Positions 1-9,790 of a stretch of DNA of 64,000 nt are shown one piece after another. The notes below the pieces were generated by a model. It did no database searches and was not told where the DNA came from. It saw only the letters and a list, made by a program, of their open reading frames with translations. Source of the DNA: Pararobbsia silviterrae (GTDB taxonomy: Bacteria > Pseudomonadota > Gammaproteobacteria > Burkholderiales > Burkholderiaceae); the NCBI RefSeq assembly GCF_003628125.1, contig NZ_RBZU01000012.1, positions 124,001 through 188,000 on the forward strand. Reading direction: 5' to 3'. Positions within the stretch are counted from its first letter, which is position 1, and each line of letters starts with the position of its first letter. The position numbers and the translations under genes were made by a program.

Positions 1-380
1 TGGATCGAGTCGGCGACTTCGCCATAGACCATGACGGTCGCGCCGCATTGCGCGAGCAGTTCGAGATGCGGACCGACCGCGTCGATCTCTTCTTGCGCCG
101 AGCGTTGCGCGAGTTGTCCCGAGTACCATCCCGAGACGAGCGCGAGGTCGTATTCGCCGAGCAGCGCGCGCAGCGCGTTCGGTTCGCGCGGGAATTTATT
201 GCCGAGTTCGAAGCCCTGATAGCCGATCTGCCGGCCTTCGGTCAGCGCGACCGACAGCGGCGTTTCGCCGCCGAGCGAGGGCAGATCGTCGTTCATCCAC
301 GACAGCGGATTCACCCCGATTCGAACCTGGAAGTCATGGGCCCTGCGCGCCTGCGCAGGGCTTGCTTGCGTGATACTCAT
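1..380 (-). CDS. iolE: Myo-inosose-2 dehydratase, N-terminal part (cut by window edge)
   Basis: IolE dehydrates 2-keto-myo-inositol to the diketone in the second step of cytoplasmic inositol breakdown. About 126 N-terminal residues are visible. They include the family stretches NPLSWMNDDLPSLGGETPL and GYQGFELGNKFPREP, followed by VSGWYSGQLA. The gene reads off the left edge of the window, so the C-terminal half is unseen. Its ATG at 380 overlaps the stop of iolD (ATGA), so it is translationally coupled as the next gene of the iolC-iolD-iolE run. The start is the only ATG placed ahead of the conserved N-terminus. I am confident of the family; only length and integrity are unknown. Confidence 0.93.
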   Translation of the reverse strand, partial: MSITQASPAQARRAHDFQVRIGVNPLSWMNDDLPSLGGETPLSVALTEGRQIGYQGFELGNKFPREPNALRALLGEYDLALVSGWYSGQLAQRSAQEEIDAVGPHLELLAQCGATVMVYGEVADSI

Positions 381-2293
381 CAGCGCGGCTCCTTCTGCTG
401 CGTCTTGCCGTTGTCATAGGCGGCGCGCGCGGCGCGCACCGATTCGCGATCCGACACTTCGGGCACCGCGACTTCCCACCACCATCCGCCGTCGTCGGTC
501 GTTTTCGCGGGATCGGTGTCGATGCTGATGACATAAGTGCGCCGCGCGGCGCGCGCACGCACCAACGCGGCTTCGAGTCCGCGCAGGTCGTCGACGTGCT
601 CGGACTGCGCGCCGAGCGCGCGCGCATGCTCGGCGAAATCGACATGCGGCGCGTCGTCGTCGAGCAGATTGTTGAACGGCGGCGAACCGCACGCCTGCTG
701 AAGCCGGTTGATGCAGCCGAAGCCGCGATTGTCGAGCACGACGATGATGAGCTTTGCGCCGAGCGCGATCGACGACGCGATCTCGCTGTTCATCATCAGA
801 TAGCTGCCGTCGCCGACCGTGACGATGACTTCGCGGTCGGGTTGCGCGAGCTTGACGCCGAGCGCGCCCGCGATCTCGTAGCCCATGCATGAATAGCCGT
901 ATTCGACGTGATAGGCGCCGGGCACGCGCGCACGCCAGAGTTTGTGAAGCTCGGCGGGCAGCGTGCCCGCCGCGCAGACGACGATGTCGGTCGACGCCGA
1001 GTCGGCGCTCGAACGCTGGATCGCACCGATGACGTCCGCGTCGTAGGGCACGCGCGCCTCGGTGCCCGCGGTCAAGGTATCGACACGTGCGACCCACTGC
1101 GCGGCGGCGTCGCGCGCGCGGCGCGTCCATGCGTCGGCGGGCGTCCATCCGGCAAGACGCTCGGCGAGCGCGTCGAGCGCGACGCGCACGTCGGCGACGA
1201 GCGGCAGGCCGTCGTGCTTGAGCGCGTCGGCGGCGTGCGCATTGAGGCCGATCACGCGCGCCTGGCGAAACAGGCTGTTCGACCCCGTCGTGAAATCCGA
1301 GAGCCGCGTGCCGGCCGCGATCACGAGGTCGGCCTCGCGCGCGAGATCGTTCGCGGCCGGCGAACCGGTCACGCCGATCGCGCCGAGATTCAGCGGATCG
1401 TCCCAGGCGAGCGCGCTCTTGCCGGCCTGCGTTTCGGCTACGGGAATGCCGTAGGCCGACGCGAGCGCCTTGAGTGCCGCGCTCGCGCGGCTATAGAGCA
1501 CGCCGCCGCCCGCGATGATAAGCGGGCGCCGGGCTTGCCGGATCGCCTCGACGGCGGCGTCCAATGCGCCCGCATCGGGCGGCGGCGCGCGGAAGGTCAC
1601 GACGCGCGGCGCGAAGAAGTGTTCGGGATACGGATACGCACTTGCCTGGACGTCTTGCGGCATCGCGAGCGTGACGGGACCGCATTCGGCCGGGTCGGTC
1701 AGCGTCGCGATCGCGCGCGGCAACGCGCTCAGCAATTGCGCGGGATGGACGATGCGGTCGAAATAGCGCGAGACGGGTTTGAGGCAGTCGTTCGCGGAGA
1801 GTCCGCCGTCCTGCGCATTCTCGACTTGCTGGAGCACGGGATCGGGCGCGCGCGAGACGAAGATGTCGCCGGGCAGCAGCAGCACGGGCAGGCGGTTCAC
1901 GTGGGCGAGCGCGGCCGCCGTCACGAGATTCGTTGCGCCTGGGCCGATCGACGTCGTGACGGCCATCATGTGCCGCCGAAAGTGTGCTTTCGCATAGGCG
2001 ATCGCCGCATGCGCCATGGCCTGCTCGTTATGCGCGCGCAGCGTCGGCAGATCGGCGCGGTAGCGGTGGAGCGCCTCGCCGAGCGCGGCGACGTTGCCGT
2101 GCCCGAAGATCGCGAAGACGCCGCCGAACAGGGGCTCGGGCGGCCCGCCGTCGTCGCGCGCGACGCGCAGCGCGGCGAGGTAGCGCACGAGCGCCTGGGC
2201 CGCGGTCAGTTCGACGGTCTTGCCGGTTTTGCCGTGCTCCGCGTGGGCCTCGTGCATCGCGAGCGATCGCGCGTATTCGATGGTTTCGTTCAT
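380..2293 (-). CDS. iolD: 3D-(3,5/4)-trihydroxycyclohexane-1,2-dione hydrolase
   Basis: IolD is a thiamine-diphosphate enzyme that opens the inositol-derived ring to 5-deoxyglucuronate. The product is 637 residues, the usual length. The N-terminal half has the acetolactate-synthase-like pattern with FGHGNVAALGEAL and the HNEQAMAHAAIAYAKA segment, which contains the cofactor-activating Glu. The C-terminal third has GDGSYLMMNSEI near residue 490, the ThDP/Mg-binding motif. The ATG at 2293 overlaps the iolC stop (ATGA). Its own stop overlaps the iolE start, so three genes are tightly coupled. No frame break or missing motif was seen. Confidence 0.95.
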   Translation of the reverse strand: MNETIEYARSLAMHEAHAEHGKTGKTVELTAAQALVRYLAALRVARDDGGPPEPLFGGVFAIFGHGNVAALGEALHRYRADLPTLRAHNEQAMAHAAIAYAKAHFRRHMMAVTTSIGPGATNLVTAAALAHVNRLPVLLLPGDIFVSRAPDPVLQQVENAQDGGLSANDCLKPVSRYFDRIVHPAQLLSALPRAIATLTDPAECGPVTLAMPQDVQASAYPYPEHFFAPRVVTFRAPPPDAGALDAAVEAIRQARRPLIIAGGGVLYSRASAALKALASAYGIPVAETQAGKSALAWDDPLNLGAIGVTGSPAANDLAREADLVIAAGTRLSDFTTGSNSLFRQARVIGLNAHAADALKHDGLPLVADVRVALDALAERLAGWTPADAWTRRARDAAAQWVARVDTLTAGTEARVPYDADVIGAIQRSSADSASTDIVVCAAGTLPAELHKLWRARVPGAYHVEYGYSCMGYEIAGALGVKLAQPDREVIVTVGDGSYLMMNSEIASSIALGAKLIIVVLDNRGFGCINRLQQACGSPPFNNLLDDDAPHVDFAEHARALGAQSEHVDDLRGLEAALVRARAARRTYVISIDTDPAKTTDDGGWWWEVAVPEVSDRESVRAARAAYDNGKTQQKEPR

Positions 2294-4305
2294 ACGACTC
2301 GCTCCGTATCGTTGATGCGCGCGCGCTGCGCCGCGGGGCCGCGCCGCGCGGCGCGCCAGTGTTCGATGAGGGATTCGAAGGTCGCGCGCACGCGCGCCTT
2401 GACGGTCGCGTCGTCGATCTCGCCGGCCATCCAGGCCCGCGCGGGCTCGCCGAAGATCGTGCGCCCGACCATGAAGCCCTTGCATTGCGTCGAGGCGGCC
2501 GCGTCGCGGAATCCTTCGGCCAGCGTTTCGACGGGGGCGTTGAGCCCGAGCAGTACGACGCCGCGGCAATACGGATCGCGTTCGGCGATCAACGCGTCGA
2601 TCGCGGCCCAGCCCTGCGCGGGCATCGGTTCGAGCTTCCACCATTCGGGGTAGATGCCGAGGTTGTAGAAACGTTTGAGCGCGCGCAGCACGATATCGGG
2701 ACCCTGCGGCAGATGCTTGGGCGGGATCACTTCGAGCAGCAGCTCGTGCCCGCTCGCCTGTGCGGCGTCGTAGAGCGCACGCACCTGCAGTTCCTGTTCG
2801 AGCCGTGTTTCATAGGGCTCGTCGGGATGATAGTGAACAAGGCATTTGATCGTCTGTTCGCGCGGCCATTCGACGAGCGTCGCGCCGAAAGCGCGGCCGC
2901 CTTCGAACAGCAGCGGCGATGAGCCGGGCAGTTCGATCGGACGTCCGATCCAGAGTCCCGTGCCGGTCACCGCATTCAATGCGTCCTGTCCGTAGCGGCC
3001 GTCGATGAGCACGCCGACGCGGCCCGCATGACGCGGTTGCGCCGCGGTCTCGAGCGCCGCTTGCGCAAACAGCAGCTTGAGCGTGTCGATCCGGTGTTCG
3101 TCGCAGCCCGTTTCGCGCGCGATATCGAACATCTGGCTTCGATGATCGAATGCGAACGCAAACACTTCGTTCCATTGCGCGCGCGGCACGGTTACGCGAT
3201 GCAGGCGCGCGAGCGTCGCATCGCGATCGGGGCGGCGCATCGCGTCGGGATCGCGCTTCGCGTGCGCGAGGAACGCGTGGAGTTCGGCGGGCGTCGGCAT
3301 CGCCGGCGCGCATGCGTGGCGCGACACGACGAGCGCGCCGCAAGCGTTCGCGATCTCGGCGCACTCGGCATAGGCTTTCTCGCGCAGCCAGCCCGACAGG
3401 AAGCCCGATGCGAACGCATCGCCCGCGCCGAGCACATTGAGCACTTCGACCTGCACGCCGCCGAACGTCGGCGCGTCGTCGATCCGGTCCGGGATATCCG
3501 CCTCGATGACGGTGCAGCCGAGCGCGCCGCGCTTGACGACGAGCGTCGCGGCCGTGACATGCCGGACCCCGCGCAGCGATGCGAGCAGATCGCCGCCGCC
3601 GCCCGCGATCCGGAATTCTTCTTCGGTCCCGATCACGAGATCGAACAGCGGCAGCATGCGCTGGAGATGCGCGGTCACGGTGTCGTTCGCGATAAAGCGC
3701 GTCTCGCCGTCGGCCTTGCCCGTCAGGCCCCAGAGCACAGGGCGGTAGTCGATGTCGAGGATCGTGCGCACGGCGTGCTTGCGCGCGTACGTCAGCGCTT
3801 GTGTACTCGCGGCGAGCACTTTTTGCGTCGACAAGTGCGTGCCCGTGATCAGCAGGGCCTTGCTCGACGCAATGAACGGCTCGTCGACGTCGGCGATATC
3901 GAACGCCATGTCGGCGCAGTTGTCGCGATAGAACACGAGCGGGAACGTATCGCGGTCCTTGAGGCCGAGCAGCACGAGCGCGGTCAGACGTTGCGTGTCG
4001 ATGACGATGTGCCGCGTATCGCAGCCTTCGCGAGCGAGCGACTCGGTCAGGAAGCGTCCCATATGATCGTCGCCGACGCGCGTGAGCATCGCGGACTTGA
4101 GGCCCAGACGCGCGGCCCCGAACGCGATGTTCGCCGACGAGCCGCCGAGATACTTCGCAAAGCTCGCGACGTCCTCGAGCCGCGCGCCGACCTGCTGCGC
4201 ATAGAGATCGACCGCGAGGCGCCCGATGCAGATCAGATCGAGTTCACGGCCCGCCGCGAAGCGGCGGTGTGCGGATGCGTGTGCGTCTTCCATTGCGACT
4301 CCCAT
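2290..4305 (-). CDS. iolC: Fused 5-dehydro-2-deoxygluconokinase / DUF2090 aldolase-like protein
   Basis: This 671-residue protein is about twice the size of a stand-alone IolC. Residues ~20-340 are a PfkB-family sugar kinase: GRLAVDLYAQQVG and LGGSSANIAFGAARLGL at the start, and the VLGAGDAFASGF catalytic motif towards the end of the domain. Residues ~350-650 are a DUF2090-type TIM-barrel domain (GVLIDGRYGQDALN, YHPDEP, LLEVIPPKHLP). By family knowledge the kinase phosphorylates 5-dehydro-2-deoxygluconate and the second domain is annotated as the matching aldolase, so two consecutive steps may be joined in one chain. The ATG at 4305 is used; an ATG four codons later is equally possible. It is coupled to iolD downstream. 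Confidence 0.93.
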   Translation of the reverse strand: MGVAMEDAHASAHRRFAAGRELDLICIGRLAVDLYAQQVGARLEDVASFAKYLGGSSANIAFGAARLGLKSAMLTRVGDDHMGRFLTESLAREGCDTRHIVIDTQRLTALVLLGLKDRDTFPLVFYRDNCADMAFDIADVDEPFIASSKALLITGTHLSTQKVLAASTQALTYARKHAVRTILDIDYRPVLWGLTGKADGETRFIANDTVTAHLQRMLPLFDLVIGTEEEFRIAGGGGDLLASLRGVRHVTAATLVVKRGALGCTVIEADIPDRIDDAPTFGGVQVEVLNVLGAGDAFASGFLSGWLREKAYAECAEIANACGALVVSRHACAPAMPTPAELHAFLAHAKRDPDAMRRPDRDATLARLHRVTVPRAQWNEVFAFAFDHRSQMFDIARETGCDEHRIDTLKLLFAQAALETAAQPRHAGRVGVLIDGRYGQDALNAVTGTGLWIGRPIELPGSSPLLFEGGRAFGATLVEWPREQTIKCLVHYHPDEPYETRLEQELQVRALYDAAQASGHELLLEVIPPKHLPQGPDIVLRALKRFYNLGIYPEWWKLEPMPAQGWAAIDALIAERDPYCRGVVLLGLNAPVETLAEGFRDAAASTQCKGFMVGRTIFGEPARAWMAGEIDDATVKARVRATFESLIEHWRAARRGPAAQRARINDTERVV

Positions 4306-4323
4306 TCGTGCGCGCGTGGTTCG

Positions 4324-5127
<804 letters not shown>

Positions 5128-5138
5128 CGTCGCCTCCC

Positions 5139-6335
5139 TTATTTCGATTCCGCGACGCGGCGGCGGATGTAGTTGTTGAAGATCACGGCAAGCAGCAGCA
5201 TCACACCGAGGAACACGCCGAACCAGTCGGAATCGACGTTCGTGTATGTGATGCCGATTTGCACGACGCCGAAGATCAGCGCGCCGAAACAGGCGCCGAC
5301 GACCGAGCCGTAGCCGCCCGTGAGCAGCGCGCCGCCGATGACCGCCGCGATGATCGCTTCGAATTCCTTGAGCAGCCCGCGATCGGCCGCGGCCGAGCCG
5401 ATATCGCAGACCTGCAGCACGGCGAACAGGCACGCGCAGAACGCCGTCAGCACGAACAGCGTGATCTTGACGCGGCGCACGGGCACGCCGACGTTCTTGG
5501 CCGCGATCGGATCGCCGCCGACCGCGAAGATCCAGTTGCCGAAGCGCGTCTTCGCGAGCGTGAACGCGCCGCAAACCGCGAGCAGCGCCCACCAGAGCAA
5601 CACCTTCGGGATGCCGGGCACGAGCGGCTCGCCGCTGTCGAGCAGCTTGACGAGTCCGACGTGCGCGAGCCACTGAAACAGCGCATGAAACGCGACGCCC
5701 TTGAACAGCAGATTCGCGACGGGATCGGCGGCCGCGATATCGCCGACGCCCGAGATGATCGTGCGGTCCGAGAACAGCACCGAGAGCGCGAGCGTGAGGC
5801 CGCGCAGGATGAACAGGAACGCGAGCGTCACGATGAACGACGGCAGCCGCGTCTTGATCACGAGATAGCCGTTGAGCGCGCCGAGCGCCATCGAGCCCGC
5901 GAACGCGAAGAGGATCGCGAGCGAGATCGGCCAGTGCCAGTAGACCGACGGGATCGCGACCATCATGCCGGCGAAGCCGATCATCGAGCCGATCGAGAGA
6001 TCGAATTCCCCGGCGATCATCAGCAGGCATGCGCCGACCGCAAGCAAGCCCAGATAGGCCGCGACCTGCGACCAGTTCATGATGCCGTCGAGATTGAACA
6101 TGCCCGATCCGCCCGCGGCGAACGCGAACACGATGAACACGAGCACGGCGCCCGAGATCGAGGCGAATTCGGGGCGTCCGAGCACGCTGCTGAACCAGGT
6201 TTCGCCGCGCAGCCGTTCGTCGTCCCTGCCGGTCTTGGCTACGGCGGGGGATCCCGCGGGTGCGTCGGCTTCGGCGGCCTTGGCGGTGTCGGCCGGTTCG
6301 TGCGCGTGGCGTGCGCGATGCGATAGAACGCCCAT
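5139..6335 (-). CDS. Sugar (inositol) ABC transporter permease, RbsC/IatP-like
   Basis: Inner-membrane permease of the BPD_transp_2 family, 398 residues. Residues ~60-395 hold about ten hydrophobic segments with the family's [16 protein letters not shown] and the late [24 protein letters not shown] motif. The first ~55 residues are a hydrophilic Ala/Asp/Glu/Arg-rich cytoplasmic extension, longer than in E. coli RbsC. The start at 6335 is preferred because the upstream in-frame codons are low-complexity and lie next to the intergenic hairpin. The gene sits between the binding protein and the ATPase, and is separated from the binding-protein gene by 198 bp of structured DNA. Confidence 0.9.
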   Translation of the reverse strand: MGVLSHRARHAHEPADTAKAAEADAPAGSPAVAKTGRDDERLRGETWFSSVLGRPEFASISGAVLVFIVFAFAAGGSGMFNLDGIMNWSQVAAYLGLLAVGACLLMIAGEFDLSIGSMIGFAGMMVAIPSVYWHWPISLAILFAFAGSMALGALNGYLVIKTRLPSFIVTLAFLFILRGLTLALSVLFSDRTIISGVGDIAAADPVANLLFKGVAFHALFQWLAHVGLVKLLDSGEPLVPGIPKVLLWWALLAVCGAFTLAKTRFGNWIFAVGGDPIAAKNVGVPVRRVKITLFVLTAFCACLFAVLQVCDIGSAAADRGLLKEFEAIIAAVIGGALLTGGYGSVVGACFGALIFGVVQIGITYTNVDSDWFGVFLGVMLLLAVIFNNYIRRRVAESK

Positions 6336-6421
6336 GACTTCTCCTCTATCCGATACGCGTGAGGCGGGTCCGGCAGCAGTACGCGTGCGCGGCGCCGGCA
6401 CGCATCCGGCGTGATACGAAA

Positions 6422-6441
6422 GGGCGGCGTGCGCGCCGCCC
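6422..6441 (-). other. Strong GC hairpin between binding-protein and permease genes
   Basis: GGGCGGCG, a TGCG loop, then CGCCGCCC make a perfect 8-bp stem with a 4-base loop. There is no T-run on the minus-strand side, so it does not look like a full terminator. It lies about 95 bases behind the stop of the periplasmic-protein gene, where such stems commonly protect the upstream message and lower expression of the permease. Confidence 0.6.
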
Positions 6442-6449
6442 GGTCGGAC

Positions 6450-6526
6450 TCGGCTTCACTTCGACCTCACGTGGGCTTCACGCTGACTTCACGTCGACGT
6501 CATGTCGGCCTCACGTCGTTCGAACG
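6450..6526. repeat. Imperfect 11-bp tandem repeat, seven units
   Basis: The DNA divides into seven consecutive 11-base units, most fitting TCGRCTTCACG (for example TCGGCTTCACT, TCGACCTCACG, TGGGCTTCACG, CTGACTTCACG). The seventh unit is the most diverged. It lies entirely in the gap between the binding-protein stop and the permease start. Eleven bases is close to one helical turn and is not a multiple of three. Confidence 0.6.
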
Positions 6527-6533
6527 CGAGCGT

Positions 6534-7604
6534 TCAACGGTATTGCCCCGCGAACTTGACGACCTTGTCGATGTTGTCCTTCGTGATGAAGCCCGGACCC
6601 GAGCCGATGTTCTTCGGGCCATAGACGGGTTCGAGGCCATACGCCGCGAGCCGCGCCTTGAACTTCTCGTTGGCCTGCAGTTCCGTGCGGATCTTGTTGA
6701 CGTCGGTCGTATGGTCTTTCTTCGCGATCGCGAGCACGGCGACCGGAATATAGCCCTGCAGATAGGGCTGCTGGTCGATCGCGAACTGGATCGTGCCGTC
6801 CTGGATCGCCTTGGCGATGTCATCCGAAAAGTCGAATGTCGCGAACCAGATCTTGCCGGCCTGGCCGCTTTGCTGAAGCGCCTTGATCGTCGGCGAGGCC
6901 GAGGTCGGTCCGAGCGTCAGGATGCCTTTGACGTCGGGATGGTTGTGCAGATACGCGCTGACCTTCGTCTGGATGCCGGTCGGATCGGTGCCCGCGTCGA
7001 GCGTCGATGCCTTGAAGTCGGCGCCGATCGCGTCGGCGAAACCGCGGCAGCGTTCGAACGAGGCCGGGTTCGTCGCATAGTGGTTCACGCAGAGAAACGA
7101 CGTCACGCCCGCGGCCTTCGCCTTGAGGCCCGCCGCCTTGCCCGCCGCATATTCAGGCTGGCCGACGTGCATCATCGCGCCGAGCTGCGCGCTTTGCTCT
7201 TCGGTCCCCGAATTGATCGTCACGAGCGGAATGTGCTTTGCCGTGACCTTGCCGATCGAGCCCTTGAGCACGTCGAAGTCGGCGATCGTGACGATGACGC
7301 CGTCGTAGTTGTGCGCGGCCGCCTGCTCGATCAGGCGCGACATGTCGGCGATATCGCCGTTGGGCGGATTGCGATAGTCGGTCTCGACGTTGAAATCCTC
7401 GTCGGCCTGCTTGATCGCGTTCTTGATCGTGTTCCACCACGAGTCGGAGTCGGGCGCGTGGCTGATCAGAACGAAATGCGCGTCGGCGGCCTGCGCCGCC
7501 CCGGCCGCGAGGCCGCCCGCGAGCGCCGCGACGCTCACGCATGCGGCGCCGATGGCCGATTTCAACATCGTGTGCCAGTGCTTGCTGCCAGTCGAATGTC
7601 TCAT
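6534..7604 (-). CDS. Periplasmic sugar-binding protein for the inositol importer
   Basis: Periplasmic binding protein of the type-I (RbsB/XylF-like) fold, 356 residues. Residues 1-39 form a signal peptide with basic start, hydrophobic core and AAQAAD cleavage region. The mature part contains HFVLISHAPDSDSWWNTIKNAIKQA, then DGVIVTIADFD and later GILTLGPTSASPTIKALQQSG, all typical of this fold. It is the first gene of the minus-strand iol arm and diverges from the RpiR-type regulator across a 212-bp gap containing palindromic operator candidates. The start at 7604 gives the first complete signal peptide. Substrate inositol is inferred from the adjacent catabolic genes. Confidence 0.92.
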   Translation of the reverse strand: MRHSTGSKHWHTMLKSAIGAACVSVAALAGGLAAGAAQAADAHFVLISHAPDSDSWWNTIKNAIKQADEDFNVETDYRNPPNGDIADMSRLIEQAAAHNYDGVIVTIADFDVLKGSIGKVTAKHIPLVTINSGTEEQSAQLGAMMHVGQPEYAAGKAAGLKAKAAGVTSFLCVNHYATNPASFERCRGFADAIGADFKASTLDAGTDPTGIQTKVSAYLHNHPDVKGILTLGPTSASPTIKALQQSGQAGKIWFATFDFSDDIAKAIQDGTIQFAIDQQPYLQGYIPVAVLAIAKKDHTTDVNKIRTELQANEKFKARLAAYGLEPVYGPKNIGSGPGFITKDNIDKVVKFAGQYR

Positions 7605-7703
7605 GTCTCCACCTATTGTTGTGTTTCGTCCGTGTGCTTCACGCGGTCCGATCGCAAGGACCCGTCCGAGTGCCCAACCAGCGTAGTGCACGATATCGCG
7701 TTT

Positions 7704-7771
7704 TGCAAAAAAAATTGCATTGCACTGCGGAATGGAAAATTCATTCCATTTTGATGCGGCTTGCCTATACT
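7704..7771. promoter_or_regulatory. Divergent iol promoter region with IolR-type operator
   Basis: GGAATG (7729-7734) and CATTCC (7742-7747) form a perfect inverted repeat. Within it, 7734-7747 reads GGAA-N6-TTCC, the pattern I recall for RpiR-type IolR operators in rhizobia. A second palindrome, TGCAA-N6-TTGCA, lies at 7704-7719. TATACT at 7766-7771 is a good -10 candidate for the regulator/iolG arm, and the GGAA palindrome would cover its -35 region. One site placed between divergent genes could control both arms. Function is inferred; the palindromes are directly visible. Confidence 0.65.
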
Positions 7772-7816
7772 GGCGACACACCGGCGATGGGCTCGGAACG
7801 GATACGGAGGAGCGGG

Positions 7817-8728
7817 ATGGAGCAGCAGACGGCGGGCGCCGCGGGACAGACTGCCGAACAAGAACGCACGTCCGCGGCCGTCGAAGCGCTGATGCGGCGC
7901 ATCGCGGACGAGTTCGAGACCCTGCCGCGCCAGCTCAGGAATGTCGCGAAGTACGTCGAGCAGAATCGCGGCAGCGTGATGGTCGATCGCACGAGCGACA
8001 TCGCCGAAGAATGCGGCGTGCATCCGTCGGCGGTCGTACGCTTCGCGCAGCGTTTCGGTTTCGCGGGCTTTTCGGATTTCCAGGCCGTGTTTCGCCAGGC
8101 GTTCGCCGAACAATCGGCGCCGACGCAGAGTTATCAGCAGCGCATTCGCAAGCTGATCGACGGCAAGCCCGGCAAGTTGTCGGGCGGCGCGCTCGCGCGC
8201 GAGTTCATCGCGGCGAGCCGCTCGGGACTCGACGAGCTTGAACAAGGCTTCGATGACGCGCAGTTCGAGGCCGCGGTCAATCTGCTCGTCAAGGCGGAAA
8301 ACATCTATGTGATCGGCGTGCGGCGTTCGTTCAGCGTCGCGAGCTATATCAGCTATGCGCTGCAGCACACGGCCAAGCGCGTGCATCTCGTCTCGGGTTT
8401 CGGCGGCATGGTGCACGAGCAGATCCGCAGCATCCGCAAGCACGACATCGTGATCGCGATCAGCTTCACGCCGTACGGCAAGGAGACGCAGGCGTGTTTG
8501 CGCGTCGCGCATATGCACGGCGCGCAGGCGATCGTGATCACGGACAGTCAGTTGTCGCCGCTCGCGCGCTATGCGAGCGCGTTGCTGACCGTCAAGGAAG
8601 GCAGCGCGTTCGCGTTCCGTTCACTGACCAGCACGGTCTGTCTGTGCCAGGCGCTGTTCGTGGCGCTCGCGTACCGGCTCGAGCTGGCGCCCGAAGAGAT
8701 CAAGGACCCAGGAGGCTACGATGAGTGA
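7817..8728 (+). CDS. RpiR-family transcriptional regulator (probable inositol regulator)
   Basis: 303 residues. An N-terminal helix-turn-helix of the RpiR family (residues ~20-100: LPRQLRNVAKYVEQN, TSDIAEECGVHPSAVVRFAQRFGFAGFSDFQ) is followed by a SIS sugar-phosphate-binding domain (residues ~130-285: VIGVRRSFSVASYISYAL, ISFTPYGKETQACLRVA). SIS domains usually sense a phosphorylated pathway intermediate. The ATG at 7817 has a GGAGG seven bases upstream. The 3' end overlaps iolG by 8 bases and contains the iolG ribosome-binding site. Its position between the two iol arms makes it the likely local repressor; effector and mode are inference. Confidence 0.9.
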   Translation: MEQQTAGAAGQTAEQERTSAAVEALMRRIADEFETLPRQLRNVAKYVEQNRGSVMVDRTSDIAEECGVHPSAVVRFAQRFGFAGFSDFQAVFRQAFAEQSAPTQSYQQRIRKLIDGKPGKLSGGALAREFIAASRSGLDELEQGFDDAQFEAAVNLLVKAENIYVIGVRRSFSVASYISYALQHTAKRVHLVSGFGGMVHEQIRSIRKHDIVIAISFTPYGKETQACLRVAHMHGAQAIVITDSQLSPLARYASALLTVKEGSAFAFRSLTSTVCLCQALFVALAYRLELAPEEIKDPGGYDE

Positions 8729-9779
8729 CTCAGCAGTCGAGGTGGCATTGTTCGGCGCGGGACGTATCGGCAAGATCCATGCGGGCAATCTCGTGCGGCA
8801 GCCGGGCGCGTCGCTCAAATACGTCGTCGACGTGAATCCGGTGTTCGCCGAAGATCTCGCGTCGAAACACGGCGCGCGCGTCGCCGATGCGCGCGCGGTC
8901 TTCGACGATCCGGCCGTCAAGGCGGTCGTCATCGGATCGAGCACTGACACACATGCGGACCTGATCCTGCAGGCCGCGGCCGCGGGCAAGCATATCTTTT
9001 GCGAAAAACCCGTCGATCTCGCGATCGATCGCGCGCGCGCATGCGCACAGGCTGTCGATCGCGCGGGCGTGCGATGCCTGATCGGCTTTCAGCGCCGCTA
9101 CGATCCGACGTTCGCGGCCGTCAAGGCGCGTATCGACGCGGGCGAGATCGGCACGCCCGAAGTGCTCGTCGTCACGAGCCGCGATCCGGGCGCGCCGCCC
9201 GTCGACTACATCCGGCGCTCGGGCGGCATCTTCAAGGACATGCTGATCCATGATTTCGACATCTTCCGATGGATCCTCGACGACGAGGCGCAGACGGTCT
9301 ATGCGAGCGGCAGTTGCCTGACCGATCCGGCGATCGCCGAGGCCGGCGACATCGATACGACGGCCGTTACGATCACGACGCGGCAGGGACGCGTATGCCA
9401 GATCAATACGTCGCGGCGCGCCGCATACGGTTATGACCAGCGGTTCGAGGTCATGGGCAGCGAGGGCATGCTGCAGGCCGGCAACGTCCGCCCCACGGAA
9501 GTGACCGCCTACGGCCGCAAGGCGGTCGGCACGGATCTGCCCGAGGCCTTCTTCCTCGAACGCTATCGCGCCGCGTATGCGCTCGAAATGGCGCATTTCT
9601 TCGAGGTCGTCGCAACGGGCAAACCCGCGCGCACGAGCGTCAACGACGGTCTCGCCGCGCTCGTTCTCGCCGAAGCCGCCGCGAAATCGCTGCGCGAACG
9701 CAAGCCCGTGCATCTCGGCGACGCGCACGACGGCAAGCTGACCGATGTGCTCGCGGCCGTCGGCGCGGCCGCGCAATAG
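8721..9779 (+). CDS. iolG: Inositol 2-dehydrogenase
   Basis: Gfo/Idh/MocA-family oxidoreductase of 352 residues that oxidises myo-inositol to 2-keto-myo-inositol with NAD. The Rossmann motif FGAGRIGKIHAGN is at residues ~11-23. The family lysine is in EKPVDL near residue 95, and the catalytic Asp/His pair sits in GGIFKDMLIHDFDIFRW. The ATG at 8721 lies 4 bases behind an AGGAGG located inside the regulator gene, so the two are coupled. It supplies the first step for the iolE-D-C enzymes on the other strand. Confidence 0.92.
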   Translation: MSDSAVEVALFGAGRIGKIHAGNLVRQPGASLKYVVDVNPVFAEDLASKHGARVADARAVFDDPAVKAVVIGSSTDTHADLILQAAAAGKHIFCEKPVDLAIDRARACAQAVDRAGVRCLIGFQRRYDPTFAAVKARIDAGEIGTPEVLVVTSRDPGAPPVDYIRRSGGIFKDMLIHDFDIFRWILDDEAQTVYASGSCLTDPAIAEAGDIDTTAVTITTRQGRVCQINTSRRAAYGYDQRFEVMGSEGMLQAGNVRPTEVTAYGRKAVGTDLPEAFFLERYRAAYALEMAHFFEVVATGKPARTSVNDGLAALVLAEAAAKSLRERKPVHLGDAHDGKLTDVLAAVGAAAQ

Positions 9780-9790
9780 GGGGAGACGGT

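Noticed and set aside
908-2653. Long plus-strand open frame opposite iolD
   Set aside because: It is the mirror of a well-supported gene. Its translation is Arg/Ala/Asp-rich without any domain, as expected for antisense frames in GC-rich DNA.
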